A stretch of DNA of 64,000 bases. Source: Pseudomonadota bacterium (GTDB lineage: Bacteria; Pseudomonadota; Alphaproteobacteria; Rhizobiales; Xanthobacteraceae). The notes under the pieces were generated by a model. That model did no database searches and was not told where the DNA came from. It was given only the letters and a program-made list of their open reading frames with translations. This document shows positions 24,111-32,697 of this stretch, piece by piece. The translations under genes and the position numbers were made by a program. The stretch is taken from assembly GCA_018242205.1 (NCBI GenBank), contig JAFECJ010000007.1, positions 62,001 through 126,000 of the forward strand, given 5' to 3'. The first letter of the stretch is position 1, and each line of letters starts with the position of its first letter.

Positions 24111-25474
24111 GCCAGACCGTTCCCGTCGAGCAGCGTATCGTCGAAGCCTTCGACATGCTGTGCACCGCCAAGCTGCCGGAGGTCGCCATCGACGCCGGCA
24201 AGCAGCTCATCATGGATTGGCTCGGCTGCGTGTTGATCGGCGCCGAGGCGGCACCGGCGAAGGCTCTGGTCGCGGCCCATGCCGACGAGATCGGTCATGG
24301 CAAAGCGACTTGTTTCGTCGGCTCGACGTTGTGTCATCCGGGCCTTGCCGCGTTGATTTCCGGCACGGCGTCGCACACCATCGAGCTCGACGACATCTAT
24401 TCGCCCGCGCTCTATCACCCCGGCGTCTGCGTCATCTCCGCGGCGCTCGCGGCCAGCCAGCTGGCGGGTGCGCCCGGAGATCGCTTCCTGCGTGCGGTCA
24501 TCGCCGGCTACGAGATTTCCAACCGCATTGGCTCCGGCGTCAATCCCGACCATTACAAGTACTGGCACACGACCGGCACCGTCGGCACCTTCGGCGCCGC
24601 GATCGCCGCCGGCGCTGCCTTCGGTCTCGACGCCAAACAGATGGCCGATGCTATCGGCAATGCAGCGTCGATGGCCGCCGGTCTCCAGCAAGCGTTCCGA
24701 AGCGACGGCATGACCAAGCCGCTGCACGCTGGCCGTGCCGCCGAGGCGGGGCTGCTCGCCGCGCGCATCGCCCGCAGCGGCTTCACCGGATCGTCGGACA
24801 TGATCTCCGGCCCGGTCGGCTTCGTGCAGGCGATGAGCCACGGCCGCGACATCGCCGCCAAGTTCGACGATCTGATGAGTGAGTGGACGGTGACGCGCAG
24901 CATGTACAAGCGCTTCTCATCCTGCGGCCACATCGCTGCGCCGATCGACGTTGCCATGGATATTGGCCAGCGCAACAGGATCGATCCGGCTAAGATCGCA
25001 CGCATTGATGTCGCGACCTACGCCGTGGCGCTGAAAGCGGCGGGCATCATCAAACCGGCCAGCGTGTTCGAGGCAAAGTTCTCTTTGCCGTTCTGCGTCG
25101 CGGCGTCGTTGTGCGGTCACGATCTCACCGATCCCACGTCCTTCGAGAGGCTCTATGCCGACCGCGACATAGCCGCGCTCATCGACAAGGTGACATTGGC
25201 CGAGGACGCCCAGATAACGGCGGCGTTCCCGAAACTGCGCGGCGGCCGCGTATCGATTACTATGAAGGATGGCACGGTGCATGCCGACGTCGCGGTGACG
25301 CGCAAAGGCGAGCCGACCAATCCTTTCACCGCCGCGGAGTTGCGCGACAAGTTCAGGCGCCTTGCCGGTGCCACACGTCATCGTGGCAATGTCGATGCCT
25401 GGCTCGCCTGGATCGATGCCCTGCCGCGGGGCGTATCGGTCTCGCCTGAATCGTTACCGACAGGGGCCCTCTGA
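24107..25474 (+). CDS. MmgE/PrpD family protein (second of two)
   Basis: A 455-residue MmgE/PrpD protein. Visible landmarks are MDWLGCVLIGAEAAPAKAL near residue 35, ASHTIELDDIYSPALYHPGVCV near 88, the HTTGTVGTFGAA segment near 152 and KPLHAGRAAEAGLLAA near 202. It is clearly diverged from the family member at 606, so the pair is not a recent duplication. It overlaps the ene-reductase gene by four bases. Likely chemistry is dehydration, decarboxylation or epimerisation of a polycarboxylate, which would fit handling of a substituted succinate or citrate-like compound, but this is inference. Confidence 0.9.
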   Translation: MSQTVPVEQRIVEAFDMLCTAKLPEVAIDAGKQLIMDWLGCVLIGAEAAPAKALVAAHADEIGHGKATCFVGSTLCHPGLAALISGTASHTIELDDIYSPALYHPGVCVISAALAASQLAGAPGDRFLRAVIAGYEISNRIGSGVNPDHYKYWHTTGTVGTFGAAIAAGAAFGLDAKQMADAIGNAASMAAGLQQAFRSDGMTKPLHAGRAAEAGLLAARIARSGFTGSSDMISGPVGFVQAMSHGRDIAAKFDDLMSEWTVTRSMYKRFSSCGHIAAPIDVAMDIGQRNRIDPAKIARIDVATYAVALKAAGIIKPASVFEAKFSLPFCVAASLCGHDLTDPTSFERLYADRDIAALIDKVTLAEDAQITAAFPKLRGGRVSITMKDGTVHADVAVTRKGEPTNPFTAAELRDKFRRLAGATRHRGNVDAWLAWIDALPRGVSVSPESLPTGAL

Positions 25475-25480
25475 TATAGG

Positions 25481-25499
25481 CTCCGGTCTCAAACCGGAG
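25481..25499 (+). promoter_or_regulatory. hairpin that covers the ribosome site of the LysR gene
   Basis: CTCCGGT (25481-25487) and ACCGGAG (25493-25499) pair perfectly around a five-base loop. The 3' arm contains the GGAG that is the only good ribosome site for the ATG at 25508, eight bases on. The structure could hide that site, giving low or regulated translation of the regulator. No U-tract follows, so termination is unlikely. Confidence 0.5.
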
Positions 25500-25507
25500 A
25501 TGATGCC

Positions 25508-26455
25508 ATGGGACGACGTTTTCCGCCGCTGAACCCGTTGCGCACTTTTGAAGTGGCGGCGCGCTGCAAGTCGTTCACCGAGGCCGCCGACGAACTTGGC
25601 GTGACGCAGGCGGCCGTCAGCCGCCAGATCCGCGTGCTGGAAGGCTTCTTCAAGGCAAGGCTGTTCGAACGCAATGTGCGCTCGGTGACGCTGACGCCGG
25701 TCGGTCGGCAGCTTTACGACGACGTTTCGTCGGCATTCCAGATCATCCGCTGGTCCACGGACCGGATCTTCCAGGAGAACGTCCTGGTGCGGGTGCAAAC
25801 CTATCCCACTTTCGCGGCGCGCTGGCTGATGCCGCGTCTGTCGCATTTCATGACTAAGTTCCCTTCGGTCGATCTGCGGGTTCAGACGGCGATTAAGCCG
25901 GTGGACTTCAGCAAGACAGATACCGAGATTGCCATTCAGTTTGGCCGTGGCGATTGGTCCAACACGGTGGCACACCCGCTGGTGACGGATGCCATCGAGC
26001 CCGTGTGCAGCCCGCACTTGGTCTCGGTGCCTTCGCGCGGCGATCTCACGGCGCTTCTGCAGCAGACGCTGCTTACCTCGAAATATCGCTCTCGCGACTG
26101 GAACGACTGGTTTGAACACGTCGGCATTCAGCCTGGCTCCGAGAAGCGCTGGCTGGCTTTTGAAAGCTCCATCTTGACCTATCAGGCGGCGATCGAAGGT
26201 CTCGGCGTCGCGATGGGGCAGACGGCTTTGCTGGGCGCGGAACTCAAAACCGGCGGCCTCATCAAGCCGTTCGATATGCCGCTGCGCCGCGAGCTTCAGT
26301 ACTGGATCGTCTGGCCGACCGGCCGCCGGTTGTCGCCGGAAGCCCGCAAATTCGTCGATTGGATCATCGCCCAGGCGGAGTCCGAGCGGAAAAGGCCGGT
26401 GGCGGTTCCCGCTCCGGTTGCCCTCCGGCGCCCCGGGCAGAAGCTCGGCACATAA
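25508..26455 (+). CDS. LysR family regulator, GcvA-like
   Basis: A 315-residue LysR-type regulator. The N-terminal winged helix (LNPLRTFEVAARCKSFTEAADELGVTQAAVSRQIRVLE split over residues 8-45) has the GcvA/AmpR signature, and the ligand domain begins near 95 (VRVQTYPTFAARWLMPRL). The C-terminal 25 residues are a Pro/Arg-rich tail. It follows the MmgE/PrpD gene by 33 bases on the same strand, and its ribosome site is part of a hairpin. It is likely a second regulator of the island besides IclR, with 26562-29822 as nearest targets. The effector is unknown. Confidence 0.92.
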   Translation: MGRRFPPLNPLRTFEVAARCKSFTEAADELGVTQAAVSRQIRVLEGFFKARLFERNVRSVTLTPVGRQLYDDVSSAFQIIRWSTDRIFQENVLVRVQTYPTFAARWLMPRLSHFMTKFPSVDLRVQTAIKPVDFSKTDTEIAIQFGRGDWSNTVAHPLVTDAIEPVCSPHLVSVPSRGDLTALLQQTLLTSKYRSRDWNDWFEHVGIQPGSEKRWLAFESSILTYQAAIEGLGVAMGQTALLGAELKTGGLIKPFDMPLRRELQYWIVWPTGRRLSPEARKFVDWIIAQAESERKRPVAVPAPVALRRPGQKLGT

Positions 26456-26561
26456 CCAGACCGCATGGCTCGATGACCGCAACGAACTGGCCTCAGAGAC
26501 AGAAAGTCATTGGTATGCTGTCGGGCGTTGGCCCGTCATTCATCTGATATTGCGGGGCGAG

Positions 26562-27722
26562 ATGGACTTTCGGCTGACTGAAGAACAGCAGTTCTACAAG
26601 GATACCGTCCGAAAACTGGCGCAAAAGCACCTCGCCCCGGGAGCTGTCGCGCGCGCTAATTCCGACGGCTATCCGTGGGACGTCGCCAAGCTCCTGGCCG
26701 ACAACGGCCTCATGGGAATAACGATGCCGGAAGCCGATGGCGGGCAGGGCGGTACGTTATTCGACGCGGTGCTCGCTATCGAGGAAATAGCGCTGGCTTG
26801 CCCGCGCAGTGCCGACGTCATTCAGGCGGGCAATTTTGGCGCGATCCGCACCTTCTCCGAATACGCAACGCCGGAACAGAAAAAACGCTTCCTGTCGGAT
26901 TTATTGGCCGGCAAGAAAGTCATCTCGGTGGCGATGACCGAGCCGGAAGCCGGCTCCGCCGTGACTGAACTCAAGACTTCGGCGACCCCTGACGGAAACG
27001 GCTATCGCCTCAACGGCACCAAGGTATTCGGCACGCTGAGCGACGAGGCCGAGCTGTTTCTGGTCTATATGCGGTTTGGCCCCGGCACCGCCGGCATCGG
27101 TTCCGTGCTGCTCGAGCGCGGCACGCCCGGCTTCACGCTCGGGCAAAAGACCCGCTTCATGGGCGGCGATGCGTGGCAGCAACTCTATTTCGAGAATGTC
27201 TATATTCCGCCGGAGAACGTGCTGTTGCCCGCCGGCGGCTTCAAGAAGCAGATTGCCGGGTTCAACGCCGAGCGTATCGGCAACACCTCCCGCGCGCTGG
27301 CGGTCGGGCGCCATGCTTACAATGTCGCGCGCGAACACGCGCGCAACCGCCGTCAGTTCGGCCAGTTGCTCAGCGAATTCCAGGGCATCCAGTGGAAATT
27401 CGCCGAGATGGCCATCAAGCTCGAAGCGGCCCAGTTGCTGCTCTATCGCGCAGCCATCAATGCCGCGGAAGGTTTGCCATCTGAGTCCGAAACGGCCATC
27501 GCCAAAGTAGCCTGCAACCGTGCCGGTTTTGACGTGTCCAATGAGGCGCTGCAGGTCATGGGCGCGCTCGGGTTTACCGAGGAAAGCATCGTGCAGTATT
27601 GCGCGCGCCGTACGCGCGGCTGGATGATTGCCGGCGGTTCGATAGAAATCATGCTCAACCGTATTGCCGGCTCGATCTTCGAGACGAACACACGGCGCAA
27701 GGCAGCGTCGGCGGCCGAATAG
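26562..27722 (+). CDS. acyl-CoA dehydrogenase with IVD-type catalytic Glu placement
   Basis: A 386-residue FAD enzyme. SVAMTEPEAGSAVTELKT near 122-139 and RRQFGQLLSEFQGIQWK near 260 are standard. At the usual Glu position it has IAGGSIEI, so Gly at about 358. A Glu237 lies in FNAERIGN, which aligns with the catalytic LDLERLVL of isovaleryl-CoA dehydrogenase, so the base has probably moved there; that arrangement suits branched acyl groups. The ATG at 26562 is chosen because GGGGCGAG precedes it and the product MDFRLTEEQQ is the normal start; the frame is open from 26418. It directly abuts the synthetase gene (stop at 27722, ATG at 27723). Confidence 0.91.
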   Translation: MDFRLTEEQQFYKDTVRKLAQKHLAPGAVARANSDGYPWDVAKLLADNGLMGITMPEADGGQGGTLFDAVLAIEEIALACPRSADVIQAGNFGAIRTFSEYATPEQKKRFLSDLLAGKKVISVAMTEPEAGSAVTELKTSATPDGNGYRLNGTKVFGTLSDEAELFLVYMRFGPGTAGIGSVLLERGTPGFTLGQKTRFMGGDAWQQLYFENVYIPPENVLLPAGGFKKQIAGFNAERIGNTSRALAVGRHAYNVAREHARNRRQFGQLLSEFQGIQWKFAEMAIKLEAAQLLLYRAAINAAEGLPSESETAIAKVACNRAGFDVSNEALQVMGALGFTEESIVQYCARRTRGWMIAGGSIEIMLNRIAGSIFETNTRRKAASAAE

Positions 27723-29822
27723 ATGAGCGATCGCGACGACCTGCGCAAAGCACTGTTGGAGCCGGCGGCCGTCGCAGTCATCGGCGCTTCGGACGAGGTG
27801 GGCAAGATCCCCGCCCGGCCGGTCGAGTTCCTGATGCGGCATGGCTTCGACGGCGAGATCTTCCCGATTAACCCGCGCCGCGATACGGTGCTCGGCCGCA
27901 AGGCCTTTGCCAATCTCGATGCGCTGCCGCGCAAGGTCGACCAAGCTTACATCGTGCTGCCAACCGGACCCGCGATGCAGGCGGTCGAGGAATGCGTGCG
28001 CCACAGCGTCAAGGCGGTTTCGATTCTCGCCGATGGCTTCGCCGAGGTCGGCGAGCAGGGGCTTGAACTTCAGCGCAAGTTGGTCGCGATGGTGAGGGGT
28101 ACCGGCACGCGCGTTGTCGGTCCAAATAGTCTCGGGCTAGTGCGCACCTGGAACGGACTGTCGATGACCGCGAACGCGGCATTCGCTCACGACAAGCTTA
28201 ATACCGGTGGCTGCACCGTGCTGTCGCAGAGCGGCAGCCTGATCGGCACTTTTGTGTCACGCGGCCGCACGCGCGGCATCGGTTTTGCGAATCTCGTTTC
28301 CGTCGGCAATGAGGCGGACCTCTCGATCGGCGAAATAGGCGATTGCCTGATCGACGATCCGAAGACCGACACCTTTCTGTTGTTCCTCGAGACCATCCGT
28401 CATGCGGACAAGCTGGCGGCCTTCGCGCGCCGGGCGGCGGCGGCCGGCAAGCCGGTGCTGGCCTACAAGCTTGGGCGTTCCGATATCGGTGCCGAGCTCG
28501 CGGTGTCGCACACCGGTGCGTTGGTGGGATCGGACGCGGCGGCCGACGCGCTGTTGCGCGATCTCGGCATTTCGCGCGTCAATATCTTCGAGGCACTACT
28601 GGAAGGTCCGCCGCTTTTGCGCGGTCGTGCGCCGCGCAGCGCCAGGCCGACCGTGACCATGCTGACGACGACCGGCGGCGGCGCCGCGATGGTCGCCGAT
28701 CAGCTCGGCACTTCCGGCATTGATGTCGAGGGCGTCGGCGAGCCGAGCCGCGCCGTGCTCAAGGACAAGGGTATTGTCATCAAGCCGGGCCGCATCGCCG
28801 ATCTCACCTTGACCGGGACTCGCTATGACACCGTGCGTACCATCATGGACGAGCTCCTGGTTGCGCCGGACACGGACATCATCGTGTCGGTGATCGGCTC
28901 GTCGGCCGAGTTCTTCCCGGAGCAGACGGTCGCGCCGATCGTCGATGCCGTGAAGGCGGCAAAGCCGGGGCACGCGCCGGTCGCGGTGTCGCTGGTGCCG
29001 CAGGCCGAGCAGGCGATGAAAATGCTGGCCGAGGCGGGCATTGCCTGTTTCCGGACGTCCGAATCCTGTGCCGATGCCATTCGTGCCTGGGCCGAAAGGC
29101 GGCCGCCGCGCGTGCCCGCCGCGCCCGAATTGCCGGCGGCGGCGGCGCTCATTGCCGCGCAGAAGGGCACTTGGACCGAGCGCGACGCGCTCAATCTGTT
29201 CGCCGCCTGCGGCATCGCCACGGTGAAGCAGGAGATTGTCTCGGTCGAGGACATCCGCAGCGGCAAGCCGCTGGATCTGTCGTTTCCGGTCGTCGCCAAG
29301 CTGCTGTCCGCCGACCTGCCGCACAAGACCGAGGCCGGCGCGGTCGCGCTCGGCATTGGCTCGGCGCAGGAACTGCTCGCCGCCGTCGAGCGCATGCTGG
29401 CATCCGCGAGGGCCTATGCGCCGGGGGCGCGGATCGACGGCGTGATGCTGCAGCGGCAATTGTCCGCGGTCGGAGAGGTTTTGGTCGGGTTGCGCGAGGA
29501 CCCGTCGGTGGGGCCGGTCATTACGGTCGGCATGGGTGGCATAACGACCGAGATTTATCGGGACATCGCGCTGCGTCTGGCCCCGGTAACGCCCGCCGAG
29601 GCGGCTGAAATGCTCGACGATGTCAGGGGTTTTGCGGTTCTCAAAGGTTTTCGCGGCCGGCCGCGGGGCGATCTGGCCGCGCTGGCAGAAGCGGTGTCGA
29701 GGCTGTCGCAGCTCTGCGCCGGCGGCCTGGTGGCCGAGGCGGAGATCAACCCGCTGCTTGTTATGACGGAAGGTCATGGTGTGAGCGCCGTCGACGGCCT
29801 CGTCGTCCCTCGAACCGGATGA
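27723..29822 (+). CDS. NDP-forming acyl-CoA synthetase (acetate-CoA ligase, ADP-forming type)
   Basis: A 699-residue fused acyl-CoA synthetase. The order is CoA-binding domain (AVIGASDEVGKIP near 18, residues 1-130), two succinyl-CoA-ligase-like flavodoxin domains with the phospho-histidine segment SHTGALVGSD near 260, and a C-terminal ATP-grasp domain from about 470 (DLPHKTEAGAVALGIG, VGMGGITTEIY, EAEINPLLV). It links ATP to acyl-CoA formation through a phosphohistidine and is reversible. Its place after a dehydrogenase and at the end of the island suggests that it activates the imported acid, or recovers ATP from a product thioester. Substrate not predictable. Confidence 0.93.
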   Translation: MSDRDDLRKALLEPAAVAVIGASDEVGKIPARPVEFLMRHGFDGEIFPINPRRDTVLGRKAFANLDALPRKVDQAYIVLPTGPAMQAVEECVRHSVKAVSILADGFAEVGEQGLELQRKLVAMVRGTGTRVVGPNSLGLVRTWNGLSMTANAAFAHDKLNTGGCTVLSQSGSLIGTFVSRGRTRGIGFANLVSVGNEADLSIGEIGDCLIDDPKTDTFLLFLETIRHADKLAAFARRAAAAGKPVLAYKLGRSDIGAELAVSHTGALVGSDAAADALLRDLGISRVNIFEALLEGPPLLRGRAPRSARPTVTMLTTTGGGAAMVADQLGTSGIDVEGVGEPSRAVLKDKGIVIKPGRIADLTLTGTRYDTVRTIMDELLVAPDTDIIVSVIGSSAEFFPEQTVAPIVDAVKAAKPGHAPVAVSLVPQAEQAMKMLAEAGIACFRTSESCADAIRAWAERRPPRVPAAPELPAAAALIAAQKGTWTERDALNLFAACGIATVKQEIVSVEDIRSGKPLDLSFPVVAKLLSADLPHKTEAGAVALGIGSAQELLAAVERMLASARAYAPGARIDGVMLQRQLSAVGEVLVGLREDPSVGPVITVGMGGITTEIYRDIALRLAPVTPAEAAEMLDDVRGFAVLKGFRGRPRGDLAALAEAVSRLSQLCAGGLVAEAEINPLLVMTEGHGVSAVDGLVVPRTG

Positions 29823-30020
29823 CCCCTCATTACTGTTGTTAGGCGCGGAGAAGGCGGAACGCGTAAGTTTGGTAAGATCTGCAGATTATTCGGCCGACGC
29901 GTATCGTAGGTCAAACTTCAACGGCAATATATAAAAGACGTCCGTATTGAGGCAAAATCGGCCTTGCCCGAGCGGCAGAATATGGCTTACGCCAGTTACA
30001 AATAAAGCAAGCGCCTCACA

Positions 30021-31013
30021 ATGAACCGCCGCTTCTCAATCGCTCCCATGATGGACTGGACGGACCGGCACTGCCGGTTCTTCCATCGCGTCATGACGCG
30101 CCGGGCGCTGCTCTATACCGAGATGGTAACGACCGGCGCCGTGATCCACGGCGACCGGCAACGGCTCTTAGGCTTCGATGCGGCGGAGCACCCGATCGCG
30201 CTGCAGCTCGGCGGCAGCGATCCGGCTGCGCTGGCCGAGAGCGCGCGGATCGGCGAGGGCTTCGGCTATGACGAGATCAACCTCAATGTCGGCTGTCCGT
30301 CCGACCGCGTGCAGGAAGGCCGCTTCGGCGCCTGCCTGATGCTGGAGCCGAAGCTGGTGGCGGACAGCGTCGCCGCGATGAAGGCCGCGGTGCGCGTGCC
30401 GGTCACGGTCAAGTGCCGAATCGGCGTCGACGATCAGGATCCGGAACAGGTGTTGTTCTCGTTTGCCGAGCAGGTGAAGGCGGCCGGCGCCGATGCGCTG
30501 ATCGTGCATGCCCGCAAGGCCTGGCTGAAAGGCCTGTCGCCGAAAGAAAACCGCGAAGTGCCGCCTTTGGATTACGCCATCGTGCATCGCCTGAAGGATG
30601 CGCATCCGGATTGGCCGATCGTGCTCAATGGCGGTCTGGAGAGCCTCGAACAAGCGCGCGATGTGATGGGCCAACTTGATGGCGTCATGCTCGGCCGCGC
30701 CGCCTATCAGGAGCCATGGCGGCTGCTGGCGGTCGACCCGATGTTCTTCGGCGAAAAAGCTCCTTTTGCCTCGGCCAAGGCCGCAGCTGAGGCGATGATC
30801 CCGTATATCGAGCGCGAGATCGCCAAGGGCGTGCGGCTCAATTCGATCACCCGCCATGTCCTCGGCCTGTTCCGCGCCGTGCCGGGGGCGCGGGCTTTCC
30901 GCCGCCATTTGTCGGTCGAGGCAGTCAAGCCGGGGGCCTCGGCTGCCGTCATGGCTGATGCGCTGGCGCTGGTGGTGGACTCGGGTACCGATATGGCGCA
31001 CATCGCCGCCTGA
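30021..31013 (+). CDS. dusA: tRNA-dihydrouridine synthase A
   Basis: A 330-residue FMN enzyme that reduces U20/U20a in the D-loop of tRNA. It starts with the DusA pattern SIAPMMDWTDRHCRFFHR, has the catalytic cysteine in NVGCPSDRVQEGRFGACLM near 93-110, and the DusA segments VKCRIGVDDQD and ARKAWLKGLSPKENREVPPL. The last segment is specific to DusA rather than DusB or DusC. It stands alone after a 198-base gap, and the downstream exporter gene follows after 36 bases. Confidence 0.96.
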   Translation: MNRRFSIAPMMDWTDRHCRFFHRVMTRRALLYTEMVTTGAVIHGDRQRLLGFDAAEHPIALQLGGSDPAALAESARIGEGFGYDEINLNVGCPSDRVQEGRFGACLMLEPKLVADSVAAMKAAVRVPVTVKCRIGVDDQDPEQVLFSFAEQVKAAGADALIVHARKAWLKGLSPKENREVPPLDYAIVHRLKDAHPDWPIVLNGGLESLEQARDVMGQLDGVMLGRAAYQEPWRLLAVDPMFFGEKAPFASAKAAAEAMIPYIEREIAKGVRLNSITRHVLGLFRAVPGARAFRRHLSVEAVKPGASAAVMADALALVVDSGTDMAHIAA

Positions 31014-31049
31014 GCCTTTTCGTCCCACCGGCCCGTTTTCTCGAGCCCC

Positions 31050-31880
31050 ATGGTCCTCGGCTATCCCATCCACGAACTCGCCTGGCTGGCGCTGCTGATC
31101 GTCCTCGGCGGCGTCATCACCGGCTTTCTCGCCGGCCTGTTCGGCGTCGGCGGCGGCGGCGTCATCGTGCCGATCCTGTACGAAGTCTTCCGTTTCATGG
31201 ATGTGCCGGAGGATCTGCGCATGCAACTCTGCGTCGGCACTTCGCTCGCCATCATCGTGCCGACGACGCTGCGGTCCTATTCGGCGCACCAGAAGAAAGG
31301 CGCGGTGATCCCGGGCCTGCTGCGGCTGTGGACCCCGGCGGCGCTCGCCGGCATCCTCGTCGGCGCGTCCGCCGCATCCTTTGCCCCGGCGCAAGTGTTC
31401 AAGATCGCCTTCGTCACCTTCTGCGCGTTGATGGCGGCGAAGATGCTGTTCGGCACCCATCGCGGCAACCTCGGCACTGAGCTGCCAGGCCGCGTCGTGC
31501 TGTCGCTTTACGGCTTTGCCATGGGGGCCTTGTCGTCCTTGGTCGGCGTGTCGGGAGGCGGTTTCTCCACTGCGATCCTCACGCTTTACGGCCAGCCGAT
31601 CCATCGCGCGGTGGCGACGTCCGCCGGCCTCGGCGTGCCGATCACCATCGCCGGTACGCTCGGCTACATCCTCGCCGGCTGGCCGCATATGGGCGAACTG
31701 CCGCCTCTGTCGCTCGGCTTCGTGTCGATCCCGGGCTTCGCGCTGATGGCGCCGGTGGCGAGCTTCATGACAGGCTATGGCGTGCGGCTGGCGCATGGCC
31801 TGTCACGCCGCGCGCTGGAAGTGGCGTTCGCCTGCTTCCTGATCTTGGTCGGCGGGCGGTTCCTGATCAGTCTCTTTTAG
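31050..31880 (+). CDS. sulfite exporter TauE/SafE family protein
   Basis: A 276-residue polytopic inner-membrane protein of the TauE/SafE (DUF81) family, with about eight hydrophobic segments. The glycine-rich GFLAGLFGVGGGGVIVPIL near residue 23 and its internal-repeat counterpart GALSSLVGVSGGGFSTAIL near 155 are hallmarks. These proteins export sulfite, sulfoacetate or other small anions; the cargo here is unknown. It follows dusA on the same strand by 36 bases and is convergent with the TetR gene. Confidence 0.93.
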   Translation: MVLGYPIHELAWLALLIVLGGVITGFLAGLFGVGGGGVIVPILYEVFRFMDVPEDLRMQLCVGTSLAIIVPTTLRSYSAHQKKGAVIPGLLRLWTPAALAGILVGASAASFAPAQVFKIAFVTFCALMAAKMLFGTHRGNLGTELPGRVVLSLYGFAMGALSSLVGVSGGGFSTAILTLYGQPIHRAVATSAGLGVPITIAGTLGYILAGWPHMGELPPLSLGFVSIPGFALMAPVASFMTGYGVRLAHGLSRRALEVAFACFLILVGGRFLISLF

Positions 31881-31959
31881 TTTGGTCGCAATTCGGGACG
31901 GAGAGCCGGCTTCCACTTTGCTGGAATTGCTCCTGACCGCGCCGTCGCTTCGACGACGC

Positions 31960-32697
31960 TTATTGCGCGTCCGATGGTTTTGCATCGCGGGCGATGCGAT
32001 CGAGAAGCTCCTTCAACAACAGGCGCTCGCCATCGGTGAGCGTCGATATCTGATCCAGTGAAGCGCGCAATGTCGCCGCGGCGGCATTGGCGCCGGGCGA
32101 CGTCAATGACGACGCTGGTTCGGCAATCGTTGCCATGACGGCTTCGCGCGCGGCGATCGAAAGGCCGGGATCGCGTTGCGCCGCAGGCTGGCCGAGGAGC
32201 GTCAGCACCGTGCCGGTGCCGACCGAGCGCAACAGATCGACGGCCCGTTCCTCGCTGGTCCGCAGCTGTCCGGCCAGGGCCAGATTCTTCACCCGGCGCC
32301 GCAGGATCTCCAGACCCGCCTGCATCGCGTCGGAGCCTGGCGCCGATGCCATGCCGCTCAGGATGGCGAACAGGCCCGGATGGGCGAGGCCGAATGCAAC
32401 ATGCATGTCCCAGCCGTCGCGCAGATCCTGCATCGGATCGGCACTGCGCGGGCGGGCGGCCTTGGTCGCCACATAGGCCTTGAGGCTGTGCAGGGCCACG
32501 GCATCCAGCAGGCCGCGCTTGTCGCCGAACAGACGATAGATCGTCGGCGGCTGTACGCCGGCAGCGGCGGCGACCGCGCGGGTCGTCGCGGCGTCATGGC
32601 CGCCTTGCTCGATCAGCGCGGCCGCCGCGGTGAGGATGCGGAGCCGGGCGGCGTCGGCCTGGGAGGGGTCATCCGCGGCTGAAGCAGCTGTTTCCAT
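31960..32697 (-). CDS. TetR family transcriptional regulator
   Basis: A 245-residue repressor-type protein. The N-terminal helix-turn-helix covers residues 18-62 (RILTAAAALIEQGG, TTRAVAAAAGVQPPTIYRLFGDKRGLLDAV); the rest is a variable helical ligand domain. It is divergent from the NmrA-type gene at 32810 with a 112-base gap that carries a repeated TTGTTTCC. The usual arrangement is repression of the divergent gene and itself, relieved by a small molecule. Confidence 0.93.
   Translation of the reverse strand: METAASAADDPSQADAARLRILTAAAALIEQGGHDAATTRAVAAAAGVQPPTIYRLFGDKRGLLDAVALHSLKAYVATKAARPRSADPMQDLRDGWDMHVAFGLAHPGLFAILSGMASAPGSDAMQAGLEILRRRVKNLALAGQLRTSEERAVDLLRSVGTGTVLTLLGQPAAQRDPGLSIAAREAVMATIAEPASSLTSPGANAAAATLRASLDQISTLTDGERLLLKELLDRIARDAKPSDAQ

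Noticed and set aside
25481..25499. hairpin as a terminator after the MmgE/PrpD gene
   Set aside because: No T-tract follows and the 3' arm carries the ribosome site of the next gene, so a translational role is more likely.
1..29822. benzylsuccinate synthase or another glycyl-radical enzyme that would make the island a toluene pathway
   Set aside because: I looked for a large glycyl-radical subunit and a radical SAM activase and found neither. The only radical SAM enzyme in the window is MoaA at 47242-48288.
30168..31796. 542-residue minus-strand open frame
   Set aside because: It is antisense to dusA and the TauE/SafE gene, has no recognisable domain and has the low-complexity look of a shadow frame.
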